Assembly (NCBI GenBank): GCA_963790525.1
Contig: CAWBOV010000002.1
Location: 806,001 to 870,000 of the forward strand
From: CAWBOV01 sp963790525
GTDB lineage: Bacteria > Actinomycetota > Actinomycetes > Mycobacteriales > Jatrophihabitantaceae
DNA length: 64,000 nt
Reading direction: 5' to 3'
This document shows, piece by piece, positions 24,636 to 33,434 of this stretch. Position numbers and translations under genes: made by a program. The notes under the pieces are model-generated. The model was not told the origin of the DNA. It worked only from the letters and a program-made list of their open reading frames with translations, and made no database searches. Numbering within the stretch: the first letter of the stretch is position 1; the number at the start of each line of letters is the position of its first letter.

Positions 24636-26242
24636 TCGGCTCTCATCATCTCGTCGAATATGGACATCGGTCGGTCATCGGACGTGCGGTCATCGGACGT
24701 GCGGTCATCGGACGTGCGGTCATCGGAGGTGCGGTCATCGGAGGGCGGCTCGTCGGGCGCCGCGTCGCGGATCGCCGCGATCACCGCGGTGTCGTCGAGC
24801 GCGAGCGGCCGCGCGACCGGCGCGACAGGGTCGGCGGCTGCCGCCACCGGCTCGGCCCCTGTCGCGACGGGCTGGGCCTCCGGGACGGCGAGGGCGTCGA
24901 TGACCCCGGAGAGGTTGCCGAGTTCCTTCGCGATCGCGTCGCGGCGCCGCTGCAGGGTGGCCACCTCATCGCGGGCCTCGGCGAGCACGGTGCGAGCCAG
25001 CGTCCGGAGCTCGTCGGCCTCGGCGCGCGCCTCGGCCGTGGTCCGGCCGGCCTCGTCGCGCGTGGTGCGCCGCAGCTCGCTCAGCTCGCGCTGTGACCTG
25101 CCCATCTCCTCGGCCACGTGCTCGCGGATCGACCGCGCGCCCGCCTCGGCCTCGGCCAACCGGCGCTCGGCACGTTCGAGTTTGAGCCGCGCGGCTTCCT
25201 CGGCCTCGCCGATCATGCGCCGCGATTCCGCCGCGGCGCGCTCCTGCATGCCGTCGGCCTCGCCGCGCGCGTTGGCCAGGTGCTCCGCGGCCGTGGTCTC
25301 CAGCAACTGGGCAGCTGCGCGCCGTTCGTGCAGCCTGTGGCGCGAGGTGCCGAGCAGATCGGCCAGGCGCCGACGGACCTGCGCGGACAGCTCCCCGGCC
25401 TCCTTGTGCGCGCGCCGGCGCACCGCCGCCGCGTCGAACTCGGCGGTCTCACGCAGCTGGGACACGACCTGCTGCGTCCACGTGGTCTGCTCCGCCGCCT
25501 CGGTCAGCTGCCGCGCCGCCTCGGCGCGCGCCTCGTCGAGGACGCGCTGCGCCTGCTCGCGGCCCTCACCGCGGAGCTGTTCGGCGTCGGCCTTGGCCCG
25601 CTCCAGCTCGGCGCGGGCCGTCGCGCGGATCTCCTCGGCCTGGGCGGCGGCGTCGGCGTGGAGCTGCTCGACGTCACGTTCGGCCTCGGTCGCGCTGGTG
25701 GCGAGCTCCGTGCTGAGTTCGGCCCGGCGGGCGTGCTCCTCGTTGTAGTAGTCGCGGCGCAGGTCGTCGAGCTCGGCGGCGACGCGGTCACGCAACTCCT
25801 GGGCGCGATGCTGCTCGGCCCCGAGGACCAGGTCCGCCTGCGCGGTGATCTCAGCGGCCCGCGCGCGGGCGGCCGCGACGACGGACTCCGCCTCCCGGCG
25901 AGCTCCGGCCAGCACGTCCTCGGCGGAGCGTTCGGCGGTGTCGGCGATGAGGCTGGCCTGCTCGGCGGCGTCCTTGACGAGGGACTGTGCCTCCTCGTGC
26001 GCCTCCTGCAGGCGTGCCTCCGCCTCGGCGGCCTGTTCGCGTGCTTTGGTGAGCTCGTAGTTCAGGCTGACCTGGATGAGAGGGAGCTCACCCCGGATGG
26101 CGTCGGCCTCCGCCTGGATCTCGCGCAGCAGCGCCGCCTTCTCGGGGGTGTTCGCCGCGCTGCTCTCCGAGCGGGGATCGCTCCACGGTGCCCAGGGCGC
26201 GACCGATCCACCCCCCGGGTCGGGCTGCGCGGCGTCGTCCAT
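24632..26242 (-). CDS. Long coiled-coil cytoskeletal-type protein with TSDDR repeats
   Basis: About 536 residues. After a Pro/Gly-rich head of about 30 residues, residues 35-430 are nearly continuous coiled coil with Ala/Glu/Arg heptads. The C-terminal tail contains T-S-D-D-R repeated in tandem and ends P-M-S-I-F-D-E-M-M-R-A-E. ATG 26242 begins M-D-D-A-A-Q-P-D; an in-frame start at 26338 has no support. It is coupled to the DivIVA-like gene downstream, so the two probably form one filament or polar scaffold. No orthologue can be named with certainty. Confidence 0.7.
   Translation of the reverse strand: MDDAAQPDPGGGSVAPWAPWSDPRSESSAANTPEKAALLREIQAEADAIRGELPLIQVSLNYELTKAREQAAEAEARLQEAHEEAQSLVKDAAEQASLIADTAERSAEDVLAGARREAESVVAAARARAAEITAQADLVLGAEQHRAQELRDRVAAELDDLRRDYYNEEHARRAELSTELATSATEAERDVEQLHADAAAQAEEIRATARAELERAKADAEQLRGEGREQAQRVLDEARAEAARQLTEAAEQTTWTQQVVSQLRETAEFDAAAVRRRAHKEAGELSAQVRRRLADLLGTSRHRLHERRAAAQLLETTAAEHLANARGEADGMQERAAAESRRMIGEAEEAARLKLERAERRLAEAEAGARSIREHVAEEMGRSQRELSELRRTTRDEAGRTTAEARAEADELRTLARTVLAEARDEVATLQRRRDAIAKELGNLSGVIDALAVPEAQPVATGAEPVAAAADPVAPVARPLALDDTAVIAAIRDAAPDEPPSDDRTSDDRTSDDRTSDDRTSDDRPMSIFDEMMRAE
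24673..24747. repeat. 15-bp minisatellite encoding TSDDR
   Basis: About five tandem copies of GGTCATCGGACGTGC (last two diverged to GAGGTGC and GAGGGCG), starting at 24673, 24688, 24703, 24718 and 24733. The unit is a multiple of three, so copy number can change without breaking the reading frame. Confidence 0.9.
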
Positions 26243-26356
26243 CGCGCCATCGTGACAGAGCCCCGCGCCCTGACGCCAGTGCGGCCGGGCTCCCGGACAA
26301 GTGGATCTTTCCCGATCTCCCACTCGCGGTGAAGGCACGGATTGTCCCGGCGCGGG

Positions 26357-27124
26357 TCACTCACCGGCCAGGCGCAGGCACGCATCCGCGGCGACCCAGA
26401 ACAGCTGTTCGCGCACCGTGGTGGCCTCGCGCCAGCCGCGGTCGGACCAGCTGTCGCCGGCCAGCGAGTCCCCGGCGTAGAGGAGCTGGCCGAAGCGCAC
26501 GTCCCGGTAGCGGGCGACCGCGAAGAACGCGGCGGCCTCCATCTCGACGGTCACACACCCCTCGGCGATGCGCCGGTCCACCCGGGCGCGGGCCTCGCGG
26601 TAGAACGCGTCGGTGGTCCAGCTGCGGCCGGTGAGGAACGGGATGCCGGCCTCCCGCAGGCCGGTCTCGAGGGCGGCGACTCCGGCCGGATCGGCGGCGA
26701 CGGTGCGCGAGGGAGCGAGGTAGTGGAAGGAGGTGCCCTCGTCGCGGACGGCGCTGTCGACGACGACGGCGTGACCGAGCACGAGGTCGGGCAGGAGCGC
26801 GCCGGCCCCGCCGACGGCGGTGAAGGTCCGTCCGCCGAGCGCGATCGCCTCCTCGAAGAACGCGGCGGCCAGGGGCGCGCCCACGCCGGGATGCACCACG
26901 GCGACGCGGCGGTCTCCGCGCTGCACCTCATACATCGGGTGCCGCCCGTGCGCGGCCTGCAGCGTCGCGACCCTGCGGGCGTCCCCGCGCGCGGCGATGG
27001 CGTCGATGATCTCGCTGAAGAAGCACAGCACCACGCAGGGCGGGATGTCCCGCCGCCGGATGAGCGCGCTGGGTTCGATCACCCCGGGTGCGTCGAGATC
27101 GTCCTCGAACAGGGGAAGGTCCAC
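26357..27124 (-). CDS. Nucleoside phosphorylase (uridine phosphorylase-like)
   Basis: PNP/UDP superfamily protein of 255 residues that cleaves nucleosides with phosphate. Seen are V-G-A-P-L-A-A-A-F-F-E-E-A near residue 81, G-G-A-G-A-L near 104, the T-V-E-M-E-A-A-A-F-F motif near 194 (Met-Glu binds ribose) and A-G-D-S-L near 220. The longer form and the E-M-E-A motif favour uridine/other nucleoside phosphorylases over MTA phosphorylase. It lies 22 bases after the fused ABC exporter on the same strand. Confidence 0.82.
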   Translation of the reverse strand: MDLPLFEDDLDAPGVIEPSALIRRRDIPPCVVLCFFSEIIDAIAARGDARRVATLQAAHGRHPMYEVQRGDRRVAVVHPGVGAPLAAAFFEEAIALGGRTFTAVGGAGALLPDLVLGHAVVVDSAVRDEGTSFHYLAPSRTVAADPAGVAALETGLREAGIPFLTGRSWTTDAFYREARARVDRRIAEGCVTVEMEAAAFFAVARYRDVRFGQLLYAGDSLAGDSWSDRGWREATTVREQLFWVAADACLRLAGE

Positions 27125-27146
27125 GTGCGCGACCGTACCGCTCGGC

Positions 27147-30100
27147 TCAGAGCGGGACGGCCGTCGAGTCGCTCGCGGTGTACGCCCGCCAGAGCGCGGC
27201 GTACGTGCCGCCGGCGTCGACGAGATCCTCGTGCCGCCCGACCTCGACGACGACGCCGTGATCGAGGACGACGATCCGGTCGGCGCGCGCGGCCGTGGTG
27301 AGCCGGTGCGCGACGACGAGGGTGGTGCGCCGTCGCGTCAGGGCCTCCGTGGCGACGGTGACGGCGGCCTCGCTGGCGAGGTCGAGCGCGGCCGTGGCCT
27401 CGTCGAGCAGCAGGATGTCGGGGTCGACCAGTTCCGCACGCGCCAGGGCGATGAGCTGGCGCTGCCCGGCGGACAGGTTGTGCCCTCGCTCGCCCACCTC
27501 GTGCAGGTACCCGTCGGCCAGGCCGGCGATCATCTCGTGGGCGCCCACCGCTCGCGCGGCCTGCTCGACGAGCGCGTCCGGGGCGTCCGGCCGGCCGTAG
27601 GCGATGGCGTCGCGGACGGTGCCGGGGGAGAGGTAGGCCTCCTGCGGGACGAACCCCAGGCGGTGCCGGTAGCCGGTCAGGTCCAGCGTGCGCAGGTCGT
27701 GACCGTCGACGAGGATGGCGCCCGCGGTCGGATCGTAGAAGCGCGCGACCAGCTTGACGACGCTGGACTTCCCGGCACCGGTCTCGCCGACCAGCGCCAC
27801 CGTCTCGCCGGGCGCGACCACGAGCGACATACCGGCGATCGCCTCGGCTCCCGCGCCGCTGCCGGCGTAGGCGAAGTGCAGGTCGCGCAGCTCGATCTCG
27901 CCGGTCAACGAGTCGACCGGGACCGGGTGCTCGGCCAGCGGAGTGGTCGTCCGCGTGCGGAGCAGGTCGCGCAGCCGGCTCAGCCCGACCGTGGACTGCT
28001 GGTAGCCGTCGAAGACCTGCGAGAGCTGCTGGATGGGCGAGAAGAAGGCGTCCAGGTAGAGGAAGAACGCGATCAACGCTCCGGCGGAGAGGGTCCCGTC
28101 GCGCAGGCGCACCGCACCGATGCCGAGCACGGCCGCCGCGGCGAGGTCGCTCATCAGCTGGACGAACGGGAAGTAGATCGAGATGTAGCGCTGGGCGCGC
28201 AGCCGGGAGTTGCGGTAGGCCGTGGCGGAGTCGAGGAACTGGTCGGTGTTGCGCTGCTCGCGGCCGAAGGCCTGGCTCACCCGCACCCCGGCGACGCTCT
28301 CCTGAAGCTGGGCGTTGACCAGGCTGACGCGCTCCCGGGCGTCGACGTAGGCCGGGACCGCCTTGCGCCGGAAGAGCACGGTGGCCGCGATCAGCACCGG
28401 CAGCATCGCGACGAGGACCAGGGACAGGCCGCCGTCGAGCACGATCAGTGCGACGAGCACGCCGAGCAGGGTGAGCAGGCTGACGAGCGCGGTGACGAGC
28501 CCCGTCTGCAGGAAGTTGGAGAGGGCGTCGACGTCGGTCGTCATCCGCGTCATGATGCGGCCGCCGAGCTCGCGCTCGTAGTAGTCCATGCCCAGGCGCT
28601 GCAGATGGGCGAACGTCTTGACCCGCAGCAGGTACAGCAACCGTTCGCCGGTACGGCCGGTGATGCGCTGACCCATCGCACTGATCACCCAGTCGGCTGC
28701 GAGCACGCCGAGGGCCACGGCGGAGACGACGTAGAGCACGTGGGTGTGGTGGGTCGTGACACCGCTGTCGATGCCGGTCCGGACCAGAGCTGGGATGAAC
28801 AGCTGGGCGACGGCGTCCAGGCCGACGAGCAGGAGCCCGAGCAGCAGCACGGCGCGCAGTGGCCGCAGCAGCGAGCCGAGCCCGAACTGGGGGTCGGAGG
28901 CCTGGGCAAGGGAGTCGGGGATGTCGGGGGAGTCGTGGGCCGGTGGCAGGGCGGCGATCTGCTCGAGCAGCTGCGGGGTGGCCGGGGACGCGGCGAGGAA
29001 CGCATCGCCCCGGACGGCGCCGGCGGCCGCGCTCACCGTCGAGGCGTGCACGCTCACCCCGGGCTGCGTTTCCCGCTGCGCTTCCCGCTGCCACAGGGCG
29101 GCCGTGACGCCGTCGGCCGTGGTCGACGCCGTGTCGACCTCGGCACCGGCTTCGCGGACGTCGAGATCCCCGGCGTCGATGCCCTCGACGTCCTCGCCCG
29201 GTCCGGACAGGAGCAGCCGGAACAGCGGGCAGCGCGCCTCGAGCTCGTCCTGCGTGCCGACGTCCACCACCCGACCGTGCTCCAGGACGGCGATGCGGTC
29301 GGCCAGGCTCAGGGTCGAGCGGCGGTGGGCGACGAGCAGGGTGGTGCGTCCCTGCTTGACGTGGCGCAGCGTCGCGTTGATCTCGGCCTCGATGCGCGGG
29401 TCGACGGCGGAGGTCGCGTCGTCCAGGACGAGCACCCACGGGTCGGGCAGGAGAGCCCGGGCCAGTGCGATCCGCTGGCGCTGACCGCCGGACAGGGTCA
29501 GCCCGCGCTCACCCACCATCGTGTCGTAGCCGTCGGGGAGCGCGCTGATGAAGCCGTCGGCCTCGGCGGCTCGGGCGGCGGCGCGGATCTGCTCGTCGGT
29601 GGCGTCGGGGCGGCCGTAGGCGATGTTCGCCCCGACTGTGTCGGAGAACAGGAAGCTGTCCTCGAACACGACTCCGAGGCGCGAGCGCAGGGACACCATC
29701 CGCGCCTCCCGCACGTCCACGCCGCCGACGCGGACCGAGCCGCCCTGGACGTCGTAGAAGCGCGGGAGCAGCAGAGCGACGGTGGACTTGCCGGAGCCGG
29801 CGCCGCCGACGAGCGCCAAGGTCTCACCCGGGGCGACCGACAGCGTGACGTCCTCGAGGACCGGCCGGGAGAGGCTGTACCCGAACCGGACGTGGTCGAG
29901 TTCGACGCCGACCGGCCCCTCGGCGAGGTCGCGTGCGTCCGGCGCGTCGACGATGGTGGGCGCGGCGTCGACGACGTCGAGGACCCGCTCGATCCCGGCG
30001 CGGGCCTGCTGGCCGATCGTGAGCAGGGCGGTGAGCTGGCGGACGGGTCCGACGAGCTGGGCCAGGTAGGTCGAGAAGGCCAGGAACGTGCCGAGGGTGA

Positions 30101-30920
30101 GGTGGCCGTGCAGGGCCAGCCACCCGCCCAGCAGCAGGACCCCGATCTGCCCGAGCGCGGGGATGGCCTGCAGCGCGGGGCTGTACTTCGCCTGCAGGCG
30201 CACGACCCGCATGCGGCTGGCGAACAGCTGCTTGGCCCGTCCCTCCAACTCGGACAGCTCCCGCGCCTCCTGGCCGAAGCCCTTCACCACGCGCACGCCG
30301 GTCACCGCTGCCTCGACCTGGCCGACGAGGGTGCCCGCCTGCTGCTGGGCGTCCCAGTTCGCGGGGAACAGATCGCGGCGCGAGGCCCGGGCGACCATCC
30401 AGAGCGCGGGGGCGATCGCCAGCGCGATGAGCGTGAGCAGGGGCGACAGGACCGCCATGATCACCAGCGAGATCACGAAGAGCAGGACGTTGCTCGACAA
30501 CATCGGCACGAAGGCGAGCAGGCCCTGGACCAGGCCGATGTCGGTGATGGAGCGGCTGACCACCTGGCCGGTCTCCGTGCTGTCCTGCGCGGCGCCGTCG
30601 AGCCTGGCCAGGGCGGCGAAGATGTCCCGGCGCATGTCGTACTGGACGTCGAGGGACAGCCGGCCGGCGCTGTACCGCCGCAGGAACGTCGTCACGTACT
30701 GCACGAGGGCCAGGGCTACGAGCACGCCCACCCACGGGCCGACACCGTCGTGCCGGGTGGCCGGGTCGAGGACCTGGTCGATGACGTGGCGGATCACCAG
30801 TGGCACGGCCGCGGTGATGACGGCGCCCATGATCGCCGCGCCGAAGGCGGTGAGCAGGTCGCGTCGATGGCCCAGGCAGTAGCCGGCGAGTCGGCGGAGC
30901 CAGCCTCCGGTTTCTGTCAC
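27147..30920 (-). CDS. Fused two-half ABC exporter (TMD-NBD-TMD-NBD)
   Basis: Single polypeptide of about 1257 residues: TMD1 about 20-330, NBD1 about 345-590 (Walker A GGAGSGKST near 372, LSGGQ, Walker B LVLDDATS near 497), a linker of about 90, TMD2 about 680-990, and NBD2 about 1010-1250 (Walker A GETGAGKSS near 1045, LSAGQ, Walker B LLLDEATA near 1172). The catalytic Glu is Asp in NBD1 and intact in NBD2, the same pattern as the two-gene exporter at 1742-5430. The frame runs to 31787, but homology begins at GTG 30920. A -10-like TAAGGT ends 8 bases before the GTG, so the mRNA is likely leaderless. Confidence 0.9.
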   Translation of the reverse strand: MTETGGWLRRLAGYCLGHRRDLLTAFGAAIMGAVITAAVPLVIRHVIDQVLDPATRHDGVGPWVGVLVALALVQYVTTFLRRYSAGRLSLDVQYDMRRDIFAALARLDGAAQDSTETGQVVSRSITDIGLVQGLLAFVPMLSSNVLLFVISLVIMAVLSPLLTLIALAIAPALWMVARASRRDLFPANWDAQQQAGTLVGQVEAAVTGVRVVKGFGQEARELSELEGRAKQLFASRMRVVRLQAKYSPALQAIPALGQIGVLLLGGWLALHGHLTLGTFLAFSTYLAQLVGPVRQLTALLTIGQQARAGIERVLDVVDAAPTIVDAPDARDLAEGPVGVELDHVRFGYSLSRPVLEDVTLSVAPGETLALVGGAGSGKSTVALLLPRFYDVQGGSVRVGGVDVREARMVSLRSRLGVVFEDSFLFSDTVGANIAYGRPDATDEQIRAAARAAEADGFISALPDGYDTMVGERGLTLSGGQRQRIALARALLPDPWVLVLDDATSAVDPRIEAEINATLRHVKQGRTTLLVAHRRSTLSLADRIAVLEHGRVVDVGTQDELEARCPLFRLLLSGPGEDVEGIDAGDLDVREAGAEVDTASTTADGVTAALWQREAQRETQPGVSVHASTVSAAAGAVRGDAFLAASPATPQLLEQIAALPPAHDSPDIPDSLAQASDPQFGLGSLLRPLRAVLLLGLLLVGLDAVAQLFIPALVRTGIDSGVTTHHTHVLYVVSAVALGVLAADWVISAMGQRITGRTGERLLYLLRVKTFAHLQRLGMDYYERELGGRIMTRMTTDVDALSNFLQTGLVTALVSLLTLLGVLVALIVLDGGLSLVLVAMLPVLIAATVLFRRKAVPAYVDARERVSLVNAQLQESVAGVRVSQAFGREQRNTDQFLDSATAYRNSRLRAQRYISIYFPFVQLMSDLAAAAVLGIGAVRLRDGTLSAGALIAFFLYLDAFFSPIQQLSQVFDGYQQSTVGLSRLRDLLRTRTTTPLAEHPVPVDSLTGEIELRDLHFAYAGSGAGAEAIAGMSLVVAPGETVALVGETGAGKSSVVKLVARFYDPTAGAILVDGHDLRTLDLTGYRHRLGFVPQEAYLSPGTVRDAIAYGRPDAPDALVEQAARAVGAHEMIAGLADGYLHEVGERGHNLSAGQRQLIALARAELVDPDILLLDEATAALDLASEAAVTVATEALTRRRTTLVVAHRLTTAARADRIVVLDHGVVVEVGRHEDLVDAGGTYAALWRAYTASDSTAVPL

Positions 30921-30944
30921 GTTGACCAACCTTACGTCCGCCCA

Positions 30945-30991
30945 CCGACAGTGCACGCCGGGCGGGTTCAGCCCGTTTCGTGCGGTGTCGG
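30945..30991. promoter_or_regulatory. Nested inverted repeat between the fused ABC exporter and exonuclease III
   Basis: The outer arms CCGACAGTGCACG (30945-30957) and CGTGCGGTGTCGG (30979-30991) pair at 11 of 13 positions. Inside, CGGGC (30959-30963) pairs with GCCCG (30971-30975). It sits between divergent genes and could be an operator or an RNA/DNA hairpin affecting either promoter. Confidence 0.5.
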
Positions 30992-31013
30992 AACGCTGTG
31001 ACAGGGTGGCGCC

Positions 31014-31817
31014 ATGCGGATCGCTACGTGGAACATCAACTCCGTCGGCGCGCGCCTGCCCAAGCTGCTGGAGTGGCTCTCCTCGACCGAACCGGACGTC
31101 CTGCTCCTCCAGGAGATCAAGTGCTCGGTCGAGGCCTTCCCCTCGGCGGAGGTCGGTGAACTGGGCTACGAGACGGCGGTCCACGGCACCGGGCGCTGGA
31201 ACGGCGTCGCGGTGCTCTCCCGCGTCGGTATCGCGGATGTGCGGCGCGGCCTGCTCGACGAACCGGGCTTCCAGGCCGAGGACGCCCTCCTGGCCACGAC
31301 CGAACCGCGGGCCATCGGTGCCACCTGCGCGGGGGTGCGGCTGTGGTCGGTCTACGTCCCGAACGGGCGCGACGTCACGCACGCGCACTACGGATACAAG
31401 CTCGACTGGCTCGCTGCCCTGCGCAACACGGTGGTGGAGGAGCTCGACCCGGAGCGGCCCTTCGCGGTGCTCGGTGACTTCAACATCGCGCCCACGGACC
31501 AGGACGTCTGGGACATCACGGCGTTCCTCAAGAACGAGAGCACCCACGTCACCGAGCCCGAACGCGCCGCCCTGGCCGCGCTGCGCGAGGCCGGGTTGGC
31601 CGACGTCTACCCGCGCCCGCTCAAGTACGACGTGCCGTTCACCTACTGGGACTACCGGCAGCTGGCCTTCCCGAAGAACACCGGGATGCGCATCGACCTG
31701 GTCTACGGCGATGCCCCCTTCGTCGCCGCCGTCAGCGACGCCTACGTCGACCGGGAGGCCCGCAAGGGCAAGACGCCGTCGGACCACGCTCCGGTCGTCG
31801 TCGACCTCAGCCTGTAG
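31014..31817 (+). CDS. xthA: Exodeoxyribonuclease III / AP endonuclease
   Basis: Mg-dependent AP endonuclease and 3'-5' exonuclease for base excision repair. The 267-residue protein starts M-R-I-A-T-W-N-I-N-S-V (Asn), has L-L-Q-E-I-K with the metal-binding Glu near 34, V-Y-V-P-N-G-R-D near 116, L-G-D-F-N-I-A-P near 150 and the catalytic His in P-S-D-H-A-P-V near 259. All active-site residues are present. It is divergent from the fused exporter. Confidence 0.94.
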   Translation: MRIATWNINSVGARLPKLLEWLSSTEPDVLLLQEIKCSVEAFPSAEVGELGYETAVHGTGRWNGVAVLSRVGIADVRRGLLDEPGFQAEDALLATTEPRAIGATCAGVRLWSVYVPNGRDVTHAHYGYKLDWLAALRNTVVEELDPERPFAVLGDFNIAPTDQDVWDITAFLKNESTHVTEPERAALAALREAGLADVYPRPLKYDVPFTYWDYRQLAFPKNTGMRIDLVYGDAPFVAAVSDAYVDREARKGKTPSDHAPVVVDLSL

Positions 31818-31860
31818 CGGCTCGTTGGAGTTCCCAGCGGGTTCCTGCCTGCCCGCGCCC

Positions 31861-31947
31861 GCCGTGCGTCAGGCCGGGTCGCTGTGCGTCGGGCCGGTCG
31901 GCGTGCGTCAGGCCGGGTCGGCCTGCGTCAGGGCGGGTCGGCGTGCG
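31861..31947. repeat. Degenerate 20-bp tandem repeat at the 3' end of the DUF222 gene
   Basis: About four copies of a GCGTGCGTCAGGCCGGGTCG-like unit beginning near 31861, 31881, 31900 and 31921. The stop codon of the DUF222 gene (31928-31930 on the plus strand) lies inside the last copy, so repeat slippage would change the C-terminus. The rest of the spacer after xthA holds nothing else evident. Confidence 0.75.
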
Positions 31948-33370
31948 CGGTGGGCGGTGGACGGGGGATCGGGTACTCGGGTGGTCGGGTGACGTAGTGG
32001 CGGCCGGTCGGGCCGGTCCAGCGGTGGGCGCCGTCGGGCAGACGCGTGACCTGCCAGCCGCCCTCGTGCTTGGCACGGTGATGGCGCCGGCAGAGCGGAT
32101 GCAGGTTGGCGGCACTCGTGGGACCGCCGTCGCCGTGGGGACGGGCGTGGTCGAGGTCGCAGCGCTCGGCAGCGCGAGTGCAGTAGGGAAAGGTGCAGAT
32201 CCGGTCACGCGCGGTTACGTGGTCGCGCAGCGCGGGCGTCGGACGGTAGGCGGAGGTCGGCGGCGGTGCCGGCGCGACGCAGCGACCGAGGTCGTCGACC
32301 GGCAGCACCGTGACCCGAGCACTTCTCCCGTGCCCTCCCGGTCCGCGCTCGTCCGGCCCCTGGTAGTCCGGTTTGCTCTCGTCCGGCCCCCGGTAGTCCG
32401 GTCCGCGCTCGTCCGGCCCCCGGTAGTCCGGACCCCGGTAGTCCGGTCTGCTCTCGTCCGGTCCGACAGGTCGGCGGCCGTAGCCGTAGCGGCGGAGGAG
32501 GTCGAGGATCTGGGCGCCGGTGATCGGTCCGTGCCCGGCGAGGTCCCCGCTGAGGTCGCTGTCCCCGGCGAGCGTGCCGGCGGGGACGGTCACCTGCAGG
32601 TGCGGGGCATGCCCGTGGGTCGTGGGCAGCATTCCTGAGTCGAGGTAGGCGTAGCCGATCGTGGCCAGTGCGTCGGCGTGGCGCTGGTCGATGGTGCGGC
32701 GGTCACCGGGCACGCGATCACGGTCGGCGATGCCGCGGACGGCACGCAGGACGGCATCGGCGTCCTGGGCCGGCAGGAGTGCCCACAGGGTGGCCATGCC
32801 GTCCTCTGCGGGAGTGAGCTCGACCCGTCGGTCCTGCACCGCCCGGGCGTGACGCTGCGCGGCGTCCGCCGGATCGGCGGCGATCCGGGCCCTGCGCAGG
32901 GCCGTGCGGGTCTGCGAGATGGATTGCGTCGCTGCCCGGACGAGCACCCGGTCCGCGATCGCGTGGGCGAGATCGTCGTCGAGGCCGTCGGTGAGTTCGA
33001 GGAAGGCCCGCGCCTGCCCGGGGGAGATGTCGCCGGCGAGCAGGGCCGCGTGGACGGCGGGAAGGCGCTGGGTCAGCACCCGCGCGTCGTGGATGCGGGT
33101 CCGCGCCGTCCGTGGCGCCAGCCGCAACGCCGCCCCGACCTGTTCCGGGACGAAGTCGAACTCCGGCTCGCAGTCGTGCCGCAGCGGCTCCAGCGCCGCC
33201 AGCACCTCCTGCTTCCGAGCCGTGACGAACGCCGCCATCCGCTCGTAGGCGACGAGCAGATCCACCCGCTCGTCCCGCGACAGCGCCTCCGGATCCAGGA
33301 CCTCCAGCTCCGCCAGCACGGCGGCACACGGCCGCGCCTGCGCCAGCGTCGCGGTCGTCGAGTCGAACAT
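31928..33370 (-). CDS. DUF222 / HNH endonuclease domain protein (13E12-like)
   Basis: Protein of 480 residues: a helical DUF222 domain (about 10-300), a Pro/Asp/Tyr/Arg low-complexity spacer (about 300-345, repeats of P-D-Y-R-G and P-D-E-R-G), then an HNH nuclease domain with C-x-x-x-x-C, L-D-H-A-R-P-H-G-D-G-G and L-C-R-R-H-H near 410-440. These are abundant, copy-variable actinobacterial proteins of the 13E12 repeat type. ATG 33370 is preceded 6 bases away by a -10-like TAGGGT, so it may be leaderless. Function is unknown, possibly mobile or defensive. Confidence 0.85.
   Translation of the reverse strand: MFDSTTATLAQARPCAAVLAELEVLDPEALSRDERVDLLVAYERMAAFVTARKQEVLAALEPLRHDCEPEFDFVPEQVGAALRLAPRTARTRIHDARVLTQRLPAVHAALLAGDISPGQARAFLELTDGLDDDLAHAIADRVLVRAATQSISQTRTALRRARIAADPADAAQRHARAVQDRRVELTPAEDGMATLWALLPAQDADAVLRAVRGIADRDRVPGDRRTIDQRHADALATIGYAYLDSGMLPTTHGHAPHLQVTVPAGTLAGDSDLSGDLAGHGPITGAQILDLLRRYGYGRRPVGPDESRPDYRGPDYRGPDERGPDYRGPDESKPDYQGPDERGPGGHGRSARVTVLPVDDLGRCVAPAPPPTSAYRPTPALRDHVTARDRICTFPYCTRAAERCDLDHARPHGDGGPTSAANLHPLCRRHHRAKHEGGWQVTRLPDGAHRWTGPTGRHYVTRPPEYPIPRPPPTAHADPP
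32341..32466. repeat. 30-bp in-frame repeat in the DUF222/HNH spacer
   Basis: CTCGTCCGG-anchored units begin near 32348, 32378, 32408 and 32453 (spacings 30, 30, 45), with GGTAGTCCGG between them. Spacings are multiples of 15, so the reading frame is kept. They encode the P-D-Y-R-G/P-D-E-R-G spacer between the two domains. Confidence 0.85.
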
Positions 33371-33434
33371 GACCCAACCCTAAATCGGACCACTGACACT
33401 TTTGGCGGTAATCGCCCGAACTGGGGGACAGAGC

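Noticed and set aside
30917..30935. IdeR/DtxR-like box over the fused exporter start
   Set aside because: Only about 11 of 19 positions fit the consensus, which is too weak.
26820..31001. Very long plus-strand open frame (about 1393 codons) opposite the fused ABC exporter
   Set aside because: It is an antisense shadow: its composition is Gly/Arg/Asp/His-rich with no domain, while the minus strand encodes complete ABC motifs.
30920..31787. N-terminal extension of the fused ABC exporter to 31787
   Set aside because: The extension overlaps exonuclease III antisense and has no homology-like content; GTG 30920 follows a -10-like element.
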